A program made the position numbers and the translations under genes. DNA of 64,000 nt from Parendozoicomonas callyspongiae (GTDB taxonomy: Bacteria > Pseudomonadota > Gammaproteobacteria > Pseudomonadales > Endozoicomonadaceae), in contig NZ_JAMFLX010000018.1 of NCBI RefSeq assembly GCF_023502345.1, forward strand, positions 1-64,000. The letters are read 5' to 3'. Below, piece after piece: positions 52,901 to 61,764 of the stretch (positions are counted from its first letter, which is position 1; the number at the start of each line of letters is the position of its first letter). Below the pieces are notes generated by a model. It worked only from the letters and a program-made list of their open reading frames with translations, had not been told where the DNA came from and did not search any database.

Positions 52901-53460
52901 TTCTGCATTCTTTGTATTATTGATTGCCCGCCAGGCATTACAGCAGGAGTCCCACCTTGCTCTTCAGCTTTTTTTTCTGGCAGCTGCTGCTTATATTCAG
53001 CCTTTTTTTGTGATATTGAGCACTGTATTGCTTTGACCGTGGCTGCCTCAAGCTCCGGCGCGTCAATCATCAAGCTCTCAAGCATTTGCAATTTGGTTTC
53101 AGTTGGCAGGGAAAGCTGGTCCAAATTCTGGATCAAACGCTTCATCTTATGCTTAGCCTGAACATTTTTAATTGTCGATTTGGATATAGTGTTGATACTT
53201 TCAAAGTTGCGACATTGTTCCGCCAGCCAGACCAGCGGCCTTACTGTCAGGTCATTTGGGGTCTCCACTTTGGTAACTTTTGCGTAGCCGGCTTTTCCTT
53301 CCAGACTCTGTACCGTCTCTGTAAGCTTTTGAAGATGCAACTCCGGATCAACACTGGTAACACCGTACCTATCAAATTCTCCTTTATTAGCGCTGCAGTC
53401 ATAGGCCACATCCTTAAGAGAACTCAGTTCTTGCGCTGTCAGTTTTTTTAAAGAAAGCAT
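49978..53460 (-). CDS. Ubiquitin-specific-protease-like (USP/C19) protein
   Basis: A 1160-residue protein with no signal peptide. The boxes of eukaryotic USP deubiquitinases appear in the right order. The Cys box is NCWFNASTNMLMSIL (Cys518). The QQD-like box is EQHDANQYLLAIMDVL (613-628). The His box is HLVCHQGKTAESGHYISLKFNDD (about 1083-1105, His1096), and the sequence closes with LDLQPYMLLFERP (about 1143-1155), like the AYMLVY end of USPs. Residues 1-500 are helical with Lys/Gln/Glu-rich stretches and no known domain. I infer an effector that removes or remodels ubiquitin in a host cell. No secretion signal is visible; types III or IV often lack one. AGGT lies before the ATG. Confidence 0.75.
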   Translation of the reverse strand: MLSLKKLTAQELSSLKDVAYDCSANKGEFDRYGVTSVDPELHLQKLTETVQSLEGKAGYAKVTKVETPNDLTVRPLVWLAEQCRNFESINTISKSTIKNVQAKHKMKRLIQNLDQLSLPTETKLQMLESLMIDAPELEAATVKAIQCSISQKKAEYKQQLPEKKAEEQGGTPAVMPGGQSIIQRMQKMIEKARKAREDANERSSSQHDIEIPVDEAGSLYVSPRASAKVSELYLDLGYCLNKPVPVIEQQLQTHCQNLLNRTGDTPASDGYPLQPRKGWPTAEQLRSFVQGNNGPTIDKVFIPVIASALGVTVECEIQTDANTDIQRFDKDGSRVAKLANTDIYMKLTIGEVFQKREVDQGDDAPRSLAVKDFVAAQASTPVYTSLKEQLIGMKLIADEQEYLILSEAWGKDCPLLQRADFPEKLQYLKLLQEEAEKDKRPFSYVQLALIHKSGLLDAFLPDIKTACDKKESLSLIYNDVDREYSERVFPACKSFFNERQKVNVRLAGPAMANWAHNCWFNASTNMLMSILEPRVLEKLKQKTYEGQYAEAQSAVRDAVVDLWEACDAIRSGKVEPHSVAGHQLRLMQAMHALGRQDHLMVQQLFNCPRPIEQHDANQYLLAIMDVLELQAQSEVQIATPNKTTCELGGKQLTRYSKNTLFEPMLQVPVVDRPGPIQALTQALTPEGFQAMASSHYYMADQQVLQKKLADYHNLENTADPSEVALKRCAGAALGHIKDMADRCLDEDVLVVDENMQLLRDCTFMEGNTKRRGDYLPLLREGEAETEYLGDLGKYNSGADLRLLDNGGIVLEYSDSGKRRKLKGVAVLDSHGCLARPLLCNEDYKPRPSEKMPGMSAKGKPVYNQNGCLLKRDKSGGLYVDRESKVLPSLWIEHLKVTSKPTFSPQDVEGFAQDIAGVMRVKRYLNEGKLNQSQCPVTFNDCLQEAYGDVEGEYDWSEEELKEAGLDIEHWYPHYLKQQGVNPKTVLVKGQTKKQSYEYHRNHLTKPPVLRLKGTRSNSIQMNTKTCRQFSVGLNMFGMDYDLGRVTKKGKQAAEVFNSIQQGIHLPVVNEQGQQQIVEGRLKHLVCHQGKTAESGHYISLKFNDDRTITVEDDLKVLELEEYMKYYDKESPSGKDVAQILASLDLQPYMLLFERPDEPQM

Positions 53461-53634
53461 CTGGCTACCTGCCTGAATATATGTCCATTGACAAAAAGGC
53501 TAGTACATCATTTCAATGAGAGTGGCAGTTGATAGCTCTGTTGACAGTATGACTCCCGAGAAAGTGCATGCTGTTGTGTTGGCCGCGCCGCAAGATCCTT
53601 AGTTTGGAGCCTAAATGAACGGGTGCTCTTCCAG

Positions 53635-53862
53635 ATGTCTTCTTCTATCGTTTCTCGCACTGATCATTCTTTTACTCTGCAAATTGAAGCATCCGTGTCT
53701 CACGAAAACATGCTGGTCATTGAAGACAATTTGCAACAGGCTCTCAACGAAGGTAGCCGTCTGCTGAAAGAGCTGGATGCTGCAGAGTTGCCCCGTAAAA
53801 CCACAGCTTTAATTGAAAAACGCCATAGAGCAGTCACATATCTGAAAAATAATCTGTCCTGA
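53635..53862 (+). CDS. Small protein of unknown function
   Basis: A 75-residue protein (start ATG 53635; a GTG four codons earlier is possible). The second half is a likely helix pair (MLVIEDNLQQALNEGSRLLKELDAAELPRKTTALIEKRHRAVTYLKNNL). It has no signal peptide. It lies alone on the plus strand between the USP-like gene and the exported coiled-coil gene. The ribosome site is weak. The regular amphipathic pattern supports a real protein, but no family is recognised. Confidence 0.5.
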   Translation: MSSSIVSRTDHSFTLQIEASVSHENMLVIEDNLQQALNEGSRLLKELDAAELPRKTTALIEKRHRAVTYLKNNLS

Positions 53863-53932
53863 TGCGATATTCCATGGCCGCGAAAAATGACTGGCCAATC
53901 GGTTCTGGTGTCACAGAAGCTGCATCAGTGTA

Positions 53933-55486
53933 TTAATTATTCATAGAGCATCTCTGCAAGAAAGGTCCCGGTGGTGGAAGTTGTATTAAACGTGGTCCGG
54001 CGTCTGTTTGAACAACGACACAGGAAGCCGTTAGATTACTCATCATTTGGGACTGAAATCGGGCACTCGCAAGTGCAGGAGGATTAAAACAAACTGGTGC
54101 TGCAATATATTGGGGAGCAGGGGGCTGGGCTGTCATTAATTGAGTTAGTAGGGGCTGTGAGTTATGTGCTTGCTGTCTGCTGCCTCTGTGGTGGTGAGAG
54201 TGAGATGAAGATGGCGGTGTTACAAAGGCTGGAGGGTTTACGATTACACTGTTGGCACTTATTATTGGTGAAGGAGTTTCGGTGGGCTGATTTTTAGAAG
54301 GCTCTCTTATCGGTTTCTTAAGGTTTGTAACAGTCCGGGCAAGATTGGTAAGCTGTCTATTATACTCTTGTTTCCAATGTTCATTTGCAGCCTTTTCTTC
54401 ATTTAAACTAGTTGATAGACTGGACACTTCAGTTTTTAAAGAGTCATGATTTTCTTTTAGTTCTCTATTTTCTTCTGTTTTGGAATGTAACTGACTTTTT
54501 AAATCATCATGAAGACGTTCGTGAGATTTTATTTTTTCTTCTAATTCTGCAATTCGGTCATTCTGATCACTAAGAGATTGAAATAGCTCCCTATTTTTGT
54601 CCCCAAGTTTTTGTACTACTGCACCTAATGTTGTTGTTTGGATAATATCATTAAGTGCTGGGGGGCTACTGTCAAAATTATATGCAGTTTCTTCAGAGTC
54701 ATCGCTGTCAAGTAAAATATACTCCCTCCAGTCAATTGCTGGTGTACTGATGTAATCGATATTTCTATAGTTAAAAGATGACACGTCGAGCCAAAGTATT
54801 CGAAGAATTTGAAACCAAAGATCTAAAAACGCTTTTTTATTTTTAGTCGTCATTTTACTGATGCTGCTGATAATATCCTTGGCAAACACTTTTTTATATG
54901 TGTATTTTGTTTTGATTTTTTTTTCTACATCTTTTGGGGTTTGAAAAGGTGCGCCACCACGTAAAAACCAGTATGAGTGATCCATTATGGCTTTAAGTTT
55001 CCCGAATTTTCTTACTGCTGTCTTTCTTTGCTCATGGCCAGCTTCAACAACTTCTTGGGGAAAAATGTCTTCAAATGAGGTTGGTTGTAAACTGTGGTAT
55101 TCGCCTGCTTGATCCCAGAAATAAGCTATGGCATTCCAGTCTGATGTTGGAACCCATGACGGTTGATCAGTGATTGTGTAGTACTTTTTCAGCTTTCTAA
55201 ATCCCAATCTCTCCAGTGAGCGTACGCGTTTTTTTATGTCAGCTCTTGAGGCAGGTGTTTCCAAAAGAATGGCTATTGCTTGAGTCGAAAGTTCAGCGAG
55301 TAAAACTTCAGGGGACAATGGCGTGCTTTCTTGATCCGGTTTGTCAATATATTGCCAAATCCCACTGGGTGATTCGGTCGGATCGTCATCTCCCGATTTA
55401 CTACCACTGGCAAGTAGTTGTTGAACCATAAGAGTAGAAAGAAGAAGAGGGAAGAAAAAAAAGGTTTTCCAGAAAGCTTTTGGCAA
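53933..55486 (-). CDS. Exported coiled-coil protein of unknown function
   Basis: A 517-residue protein. It has a signal peptide (KAFWKTFFFFPLLLSTLMVQQLLASG), a globular N-terminal part (about 40-270, Trp- and Tyr-rich), a coiled coil (about 290-395, LGDKNRELFQSLSDQNDRIAELEEKI ...) and a Pro/Ser/His-rich, low-complexity tail (HSHHHRGSRQQ, PAFVTPPSSS). The start codon is TTG with AGAGGGA 7 bases upstream. An ATG at 55493 is in another frame. The codons after the start include eight T in a row (complement of 55455-55462). Domain order suggests a surface or secreted host-interaction protein; no family is recognised. Confidence 0.65.
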   Translation of the reverse strand: MPKAFWKTFFFFPLLLSTLMVQQLLASGSKSGDDDPTESPSGIWQYIDKPDQESTPLSPEVLLAELSTQAIAILLETPASRADIKKRVRSLERLGFRKLKKYYTITDQPSWVPTSDWNAIAYFWDQAGEYHSLQPTSFEDIFPQEVVEAGHEQRKTAVRKFGKLKAIMDHSYWFLRGGAPFQTPKDVEKKIKTKYTYKKVFAKDIISSISKMTTKNKKAFLDLWFQILRILWLDVSSFNYRNIDYISTPAIDWREYILLDSDDSEETAYNFDSSPPALNDIIQTTTLGAVVQKLGDKNRELFQSLSDQNDRIAELEEKIKSHERLHDDLKSQLHSKTEENRELKENHDSLKTEVSSLSTSLNEEKAANEHWKQEYNRQLTNLARTVTNLKKPIREPSKNQPTETPSPIISANSVIVNPPAFVTPPSSSHSHHHRGSRQQAHNSQPLLTQLMTAQPPAPQYIAAPVCFNPPALASARFQSQMMSNLTASCVVVQTDAGPRLIQLPPPGPFLQRCSMNN

Positions 55487-55585
55487 ACGACATTCCCTCT
55501 AGGTGTGTGCGAGAGGAATTTTAGCACAGGGAAATGTTTTGACGGGGTTCATTGCTGGTGAGGACTGTACCAAATATTTGATGGG

Positions 55586-55872
55586 CTAGTAACCGTAGGA
55601 TTTCTCTACCTTCGTGATTTCTACCGAATACGATTTATACCACTTCTCCTTACCAAGCCTCTGGGCCATTAGGTGGTCTGACTCTTTTTTCCACTTATGA
55701 ATGCTTTCAAGATCAGGCCACCAAGAGAGTGCTACCTCTTGGTCCCCATCCATCATGGAAACAAAATCAAGGCAGCCAAAACGGTTAAGGGCCATTTCCC
55801 TTAACCATTCGGTCATTTGTGAATATTCATGGTCAATGGTATCAACCGTGGCCCTGAATATCACAACGTACA

Positions 55873-55873
<1 letters not shown>
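55586..55873 (-). CDS. Antibiotic biosynthesis monooxygenase (ABM)-domain protein
   Basis: A 95-residue ferredoxin-like dimeric alpha-beta barrel protein: YVVIFRATVDTIDHEYSQMTEWLREMAL, then GCLDFVSMMDGDQEVALSWWPDLESIHKWKKESDHLMAQRLG. The last stretch, with its W and DH pair, is typical of ABM proteins, which range from haem-degrading enzymes to quinone oxygenases; the substrate is unknown. Its ATG shares one base with the dapE stop (TGATG), so it is translated together with dapE. Confidence 0.85.
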
Positions 55874-57033
<1,160 letters not shown>

Positions 57034-57142
57034 CTATACGCCAATCATAACAGAAGGTGTTTGCGTCTTAACCAGCTTCTAATCCATACTGAGGAAATTG
57101 CCGTTACCAAAATCAACAAAAAGAGATCGTATAAAGGACATA

Positions 57143-57457
57143 ATGATGAGCAGCTCTCAGGTACTGCTGGCACACTTTCCAGAGAAGTTTCACTCATTAT
57201 CCTGTAGCCATGCCCGAATTTATGTCGGGGTGGTGGAGAAAGAGCAGGAAGGTATGTATCAAATTGGCTGGGCCATGTACTTCTACGAAGATGAAGAACA
57301 TACAAAGCCTGGCGAGCCTGCTGTGGAAACCGATGAGGCTGACCTCTCCTTGAGCCCAGATGAGCTTAATGCAGTGCTTGATGCTTATCAGCAGCTGCCA
57401 TCGATATATGGTGACGATGATATATCCTGCAACTACAAGCTGATTGTCGCTCACTGA
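57143..57457 (+). CDS. Small acidic protein of unknown function
   Basis: A 104-residue protein (start ATG 57143, AAGGACATA upstream). It is acidic, with a beta-like first half (CSHARIYVGVVEKEQEGMYQIGWAMYFYEDEE) and a helix with LSPDELNAVLDAYQQL. It has no signal peptide. It is not recognised as a named family but looks like a conserved small cytoplasmic protein. It is divergent from dapE with about 125 bases between. A perfect 9-bp inverted repeat follows its stop (57492-57516). Confidence 0.65.
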   Translation: MMSSSQVLLAHFPEKFHSLSCSHARIYVGVVEKEQEGMYQIGWAMYFYEDEEHTKPGEPAVETDEADLSLSPDELNAVLDAYQQLPSIYGDDDISCNYKLIVAH

Positions 57458-57491
57458 TCAGAATATCCTGATGTTTTCCATAGCCTGGCTT

Positions 57492-57516
57492 GGTGTGCTT
57501 TGATGTTAAGCACACC
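57492..57516. terminator. Hairpin downstream of the small acidic gene
   Basis: GGTGTGCTT / AAGCACACC, a perfect 9-bp stem with a 7-base loop, 34 bases after the stop at 57457. There is no clear T-run, so terminator function is uncertain. Confidence 0.4.
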
Positions 57517-57667
57517 GTCTATCTAGGCTTTGCCAGTCCCCTGTAGTTAAAGGCTGCAAATCGCGGGGCGGCGGGGCAGGTAGCAGTTGTCTCTGGTTGC
57601 GAACCTGGGGCGAGCTGCAGGCCATATGAACCAGCTTTGGCAGAATAAAACGATCATAAAAACTCAT
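57506..57667 (-). pseudogene. N-terminal fragment of a class I methyltransferase
   Basis: From the ATG at 57667 (GGAG nine bases upstream) the frame reads MSFYDRFILPKLVHMACSSP then QVRNQRQLLPA. This resembles the first 30 residues of small SAM-dependent methyltransferases that begin MS-YD--ILP-LI---C------R--V-P. The SAM-binding loop that should follow is absent: the frame turns Pro-rich and stops at 57506, and I see no continuation in other frames. It is probably a deletion remnant. Confidence 0.4.
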
Positions 57668-57820
57668 TGGAAGTTCACTCCATATGCTTTTCCCAGAACA
57701 TGGTTTTACCAATTTCAGGGTTCAGCCAGCTATTGCCTTTTCTCGGGACTGGCCGGTCAGTGGCTGCTTGGCCAGCTGGCTTATTCGACTTCCCGGAAAT
57801 CACTTCATGAGTGAAGGCTT

Positions 57821-58210
57821 CTATTCCATATGACGAAGCTCTACATCCAGCGCAGCTGTTGATATGTGAATCTCAATGGCACAGATAAGAAGCGAAGCGA
57901 GAAGGAAGAACAGACAACCTCCAAATACCAGAAGCGCCTCATGTTCCATGCCCAGGTACAGGAGAAACATGTCCAGTACGCAGAAGATAAAGCTCAGAAT
58001 ACCCAACCCCTGCATATGTTTGATCAGCATCAGACGGCGGTGAATAATCCCAATCTGATCAGTCAGGCTGCGGCAGTTTGGGTTGGTTTCGAACTCCTGG
58101 TGCAGGCTGCGAACCAGTGCTGCCAAAGCCAGAAACTTGTTGGTATAAGATAGAAACAGCAGTGATATGGCAGGGAAAAACAAGGCTGGTGTAGTCAGTG
58201 TCAGTTGCAT
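57821..58210 (-). CDS. DUF2721 membrane protein
   Basis: A 129-residue protein with three hydrophobic segments (about 6-25, 70-90, 95-115), and between the first two a conserved cytoplasmic loop (LAALVRSLHQEF ... LTDQIGIIHRRLMLIKHMQ). This matches DUF2721, a family of small inner membrane proteins of unknown function. I used the ATG at 58210; a GTG three codons earlier is possible. No ribosome site stands out. Confidence 0.8.
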   Translation of the reverse strand: MQLTLTTPALFFPAISLLFLSYTNKFLALAALVRSLHQEFETNPNCRSLTDQIGIIHRRLMLIKHMQGLGILSFIFCVLDMFLLYLGMEHEALLVFGGCLFFLLASLLICAIEIHISTAALDVELRHME

Positions 58211-58299
58211 TGATAACACATGTTGATAAAAGGTGGGAGCTGGCGAGTTTATCCCTAGTTGAAGTCAGTTGTATAGATGAAACGCTCTTTATTTCCCAC

Positions 58300-58785
58300 T
58301 CATGGTTGCTTGTTCATAAGCAGAGAGGCATCAATGGGGAAATAGCGGTTGGCTGCATGGATCAGTGAGGTCGCCGTTAGCTGGGGAACACCGTATACCT
58401 CAGTTGAAGTGCCGTGTTTGGATGAAGCACGGTCAAGAAGCATATCAAAGTCACCATCGCCGGAGGCCAGAACAATAACATCCACCTGGCTGGCATAGTC
58501 CATCACATCCAGAGTAATGCCGACATCCCAGTCACCTTTGGCAGACCCATCGCTTCTCTGAATAAAGGGCTTGAGTTTTACCTCAAACCCTATGCGTTTC
58601 AAAATATTCTGGAACTGGCGCTGTTTTTCATCACCACGGTCAATGGCATAGGCAAAGGCTCCAACAACTTCACGACCTTTGGTCGCTTCAGCCCAGAAGG
58701 CGCTGTAGTTGAAGTTGCAATTGTAGGTATTGCGAGTGGTGTAATAGATGTTCTGAACATCAACAAAAACAGCGACTTTTTCCAT
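58300..58785 (-). CDS. NYN-domain (LabA/DUF88-like) protein
   Basis: A 161-residue NYN domain of the PIN-like nuclease fold. The metal-binding acidic residues are in VAVFVDVQNIYY, GDWDVGITLDVMDYA and VIVLASGDGDFDMLL. Such proteins are thought to be ribonucleases or RNA-processing factors. It starts 6 bases after the stop of the exported gene at 58792, so the two form an operon, although the products should work in different compartments. Confidence 0.88.
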   Translation of the reverse strand: MEKVAVFVDVQNIYYTTRNTYNCNFNYSAFWAEATKGREVVGAFAYAIDRGDEKQRQFQNILKRIGFEVKLKPFIQRSDGSAKGDWDVGITLDVMDYASQVDVIVLASGDGDFDMLLDRASSKHGTSTEVYGVPQLTATSLIHAANRYFPIDASLLMNKQP

Positions 58786-58791
58786 CCAGTA

Positions 58792-59364
58792 TTATTCTGC
58801 TTTCTCGTAATTCTTTTTCATCTCTTCAGAAGCAATACCGTATTCATAGTTGGCCAGGTAGCCATCTTTGTATACGGTCATGCCATTTGGATCCCAGCTT
58901 ACATGGATCACAGCGGTTTCACCATCGGTAGAACCCAGCAGACGCAGAACCTCATCATCGATCAGGAACGCTTTGAAAGTAGCTGTGCGCTTGTAGGATT
59001 GGAATTTATTGGTCAGTGGCTTGTTCTCATAGGTTTTCAGCCATTTCACCTTAGGCACCAGCCATTCATTGTAATAACCCTCGGCAATGGGTTCTGGCAT
59101 ACGGGCAATAACAACGCTATCGGTCACGGTATTAGTGGTTTCTTTAGTGACACCACCTTCGCCATCGGACACCCAGGTAATAAATTCCTGACCAATTTCA
59201 CTGGCGTTGGGCAAACGGCCCAGAGTTGGGGAACTTTTGCGGTAATTATCAGCATTATCGAAACGCTGCATGATTTCCGGAATATCCTGCATAACGACAG
59301 GAGCCGCCTGAGCCAGACCAAACAATAGACTTAGGCCAAAAGTAAGAATAGCTTTTTTAAACAT
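58792..59364 (-). CDS. Periplasmic protein of unknown function
   Basis: A 190-residue protein with a signal peptide (FKKAILTFGLSLLFGLAQAAP, cleavage at about residue 20). The mature part has mixed alpha-beta character and ends in a Glu/Lys-rich helix. No family is recognised. GAGAAG lies 8 bases before the ATG. It forms an operon with the NYN gene. A perfect 9-bp inverted repeat lies about 36 bases upstream of the start. Confidence 0.65.
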   Translation of the reverse strand: MFKKAILTFGLSLLFGLAQAAPVVMQDIPEIMQRFDNADNYRKSSPTLGRLPNASEIGQEFITWVSDGEGGVTKETTNTVTDSVVIARMPEPIAEGYYNEWLVPKVKWLKTYENKPLTNKFQSYKRTATFKAFLIDDEVLRLLGSTDGETAVIHVSWDPNGMTVYKDGYLANYEYGIASEEMKKNYEKAE

Positions 59365-59400
59365 AACCGCTTCTCAGGGAGAACAGTGGGAGTGGAATGT

Positions 59401-59433
59401 TAGAGCCTGCGATAAGATTATGAACAGGCTCTA
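59401..59433. promoter_or_regulatory. Inverted repeat upstream of the periplasmic-protein/NYN operon
   Basis: TAGAGCCTG / CAGGCTCTA, a 9-bp perfect repeat with a 15-base AT-rich spacer, 37-69 bp upstream of the start at 59364. It could be an operator or a leader hairpin. The call is position-based only. Confidence 0.3.
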
Positions 59434-59628
59434 AGAAGCTGAATAGAATAACGCTTTACAGCGGTTCGTGAAAAGACAGTAGACGCTCGTCTTATAGAAA
59501 TAAGCCTGCTCATATCGATTTATTAGCGATCATGTCAGTTGAATGTTATAAAACGTAAACAACGGGCATGGAGCCCACATTGAATAATAATGATAAAAAC
59601 TGGCTGGTGTTGTTCAAGGGGGAACTTC

Positions 59629-60687
59629 GTGGCTAATGCACTCTTTTCTGGTATTGCCCGTTTTCTGGTTAAACTCAGTTCGCCTCATCCTGCGTGGCTG
59701 GCTATGGATCGCGATCTTCGCAAACTGATGACACTGTTTCAGAGTCTGCCTCCTCCTGAAAAGCAAGCTCCCCATAAACTTCGCAGGTCTTACAGGATGT
59801 CAACATCCCTGTGGGATGAACCCGCTGACCCCTCAGTCACCAGCCATGATGAAACCATTGAAGATAATCTGACCATTCGCTGGTACAGCTCCGCAGGAAG
59901 CAATGAACGGGGGCTGGTGTTTTTTCATGGTGGCGGAATGATGCTGGGTGATTTGCAGAGCCATGACCAGTTCTGCAGAAGACTGGCAGCCCGAAGAAGT
60001 ATGGCGGTGGTTGCTGTTAATTACCGGCTGGCTCCTGAAAACCCATTTCCAGCAGGCGTTGAGGATGCGATTCGGGCCTGGAATCATATTGTTGAGATCT
60101 GGAAAAGCCGCAACAAGGATATGCGACAGCTGGGCATTGGTGGTGACAGTGCCGGTGGTTATCTGGCCACCCTGGTCTGCCAGCAGGCGATTAAGTCAGG
60201 CCTGTCAGTCAAACCTGTTGCTATGCCGGCCTGGCAATGGCTGCTTTACCCGGTTACAGACTTGACGGATAACATCAGTGAATCCTGGCGTGTCTACAGC
60301 CATGATCTGCCTCTGACCAATAGAATGATGCACCGGTTTATCGAGAGCTACGCTGAGCGTGAGCAGCTCGCATTACCTGAGGTTTCACCGGCTCTGGCCG
60401 ATTCAGAGGTTCTGGCACAAATGCCTGCAACAGCTGTTATAACCGCTGAATTTGATCCGTTAAAGGATCAGGGGATTCGTTATGCAAGGTTGTTGAAGTC
60501 AGCCGGGGTTTCTGTGGTGCAACGCCATGAAGCCAAACTTCCCCATGCCTTTATTCATTTTTCACGGATATCATCGGGTGCAAAACTGGGTATTGAAAAA
60601 GCAATCAGTATTATTGATCAGATCTGCCTGCAGGCTCGAAGAACACTGCCTGGGCAGATAGAGAAGGTTGAAGAAGAAACGACTTAG
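59629..60687 (+). CDS. HSL-type alpha/beta-hydrolase (esterase/lipase)
   Basis: A 352-residue hydrolase of the hormone-sensitive-lipase branch. The oxyanion motif is HGGG (100-103), the nucleophile elbow is GGDSAGG with Ser174, and the acid and base are D276 (AEFDPLKDQG) and H306 (LPHAFIHF). There is no signal peptide; it is probably cytoplasmic and acts on short acyl esters. The GTG start at 59629 has AAGGGGGAA upstream, a clear ribosome site. It is convergent with the divergent subtilase at 60708. Confidence 0.9.
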   Translation: MANALFSGIARFLVKLSSPHPAWLAMDRDLRKLMTLFQSLPPPEKQAPHKLRRSYRMSTSLWDEPADPSVTSHDETIEDNLTIRWYSSAGSNERGLVFFHGGGMMLGDLQSHDQFCRRLAARRSMAVVAVNYRLAPENPFPAGVEDAIRAWNHIVEIWKSRNKDMRQLGIGGDSAGGYLATLVCQQAIKSGLSVKPVAMPAWQWLLYPVTDLTDNISESWRVYSHDLPLTNRMMHRFIESYAEREQLALPEVSPALADSEVLAQMPATAVITAEFDPLKDQGIRYARLLKSAGVSVVQRHEAKLPHAFIHFSRISSGAKLGIEKAISIIDQICLQARRTLPGQIEKVEEETT

Positions 60688-60707
60688 GGCAGCTTTGTCA
60701 AAGCTGT

Positions 60708-61604
60708 CTAGCAGGATGTTTTCAGGTTTTTCATCAGTTCCAGCTTGAGAGCAGTAGGCGCTGCAAATGAAGAACCTTTTAACACTTTCCAGAAGGTTTT
60801 GGGGTAGTCGGTTGTTTTTCTAAAACCGCTTAGCTGGTTGAGTGGGATATCAATGCAACGATCACTGTTCAGGTCGTATCCCAGTGGTTTTCCATAAGCA
60901 TCGTCAATCCGCACCAGCTGGTAGGCAGCCTGGGCATAGGTATCAACAAAGGCGTTGTTGGCGATATAGCTGTCGAGTTCTGACTCCACGGCACCAACAG
61001 TGACAACACCCTCTGCGAAGGAGAAGGTGTTTACCATATTTCGTCCACCGTTACCGGCAATGGTGTAAATCATTACGTTTTTACTGGTTAGCTTTTCCAG
61101 TTCCGTAATGATCAGGTAGGTGTCCCGCCATACTTCTGAAGATTTCCCCATCTCTTTGACTTTGTTCTTGTAAGCCTCAGCCTGAGTGGTCTCCAGTAAT
61201 GAATCAAAGTTACTGATTAGGGTTGATGACTCCCAGGAGAGAACCAGTGCATCGATGGGCTGACTGGCAAAGCGGGCATTAATTTTCCTCAGGTTGTTAA
61301 GAATCTCTGAAATCGGAGAACGGTTATCCTGAATCGGGTAAGTAATAAAAGTGAATTGGTTATTGCTGGCCAGTAAGCGAACCAGGTCACCGTGATAGAG
61401 AGGTTCTTTCTGATCATCGTCATCAACATCAACCAGACCATAAAGGGCAAGATGCTGATCTCGCTGCTCTGCGGAAGAGAACCCCTCAACAGGAGGAAAA
61501 AAACGGTCAAGAATGGCAACCCGGTAATAGGGTTTTTGAGTATCAGCCAGCGAAAACTGTGAAAATAAGGCAAAGAAAAGGAAAGCTCTGGAAAACCAGT
61601 GCAT
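60708..61604 (-). CDS. Divergent subtilisin-like (S8) exported protein
   Basis: A 298-residue protein with a signal peptide (FLFFALFSQFSLAD). The S8 catalytic residues can be traced in order: D33 in RVAILDRF, H71 in LYHGDLVRLLA, the oxyanion N185 in TIAGNGG, and S279 in LKGSSFAAPTALKL, close to G-T-S-x-A-x-P. There is no I9 propeptide, and motifs around Asp and His are reduced (D-R-F instead of D-T-G, HGD instead of HGTHVAG). So this is a minimal, fast-evolving subtilase or a subtilase-like scaffold. GGGGG lies 6 bases before the ATG. It is the second S8 protein of the window. Confidence 0.65.
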   Translation of the reverse strand: MHWFSRAFLFFALFSQFSLADTQKPYYRVAILDRFFPPVEGFSSAEQRDQHLALYGLVDVDDDDQKEPLYHGDLVRLLASNNQFTFITYPIQDNRSPISEILNNLRKINARFASQPIDALVLSWESSTLISNFDSLLETTQAEAYKNKVKEMGKSSEVWRDTYLIITELEKLTSKNVMIYTIAGNGGRNMVNTFSFAEGVVTVGAVESELDSYIANNAFVDTYAQAAYQLVRIDDAYGKPLGYDLNSDRCIDIPLNQLSGFRKTTDYPKTFWKVLKGSSFAAPTALKLELMKNLKTSC

Positions 61605-61678
61605 ACAAGCCCCCAGAGGAGAAGTTACGCGTTGGGTATTCCATGGCTATCGGCCTGGGTAACTTTTTTTTTACCATG

Positions 61679-61721
61679 GAAATACCTGTTTCATCCCCGG
61701 AGGTGACGAAACAGGTATTTC
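61679..61721. repeat. Perfect 14-bp inverted repeat between two minus-strand genes
   Basis: GAAATACCTGTTTC / GAAACAGGTATTTC with a 15-base spacer. It lies after the DUF547 gene (ends 61765) and before the subtilase-like gene (starts 61604). There is no T-run on the minus strand, so it may be a processing site or operator rather than a terminator. Confidence 0.5.
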
Positions 61722-61764
61722 TCGCTCATGGCTGCTTGAGGGGGTATGCGTAAGGTTTTAAGGG

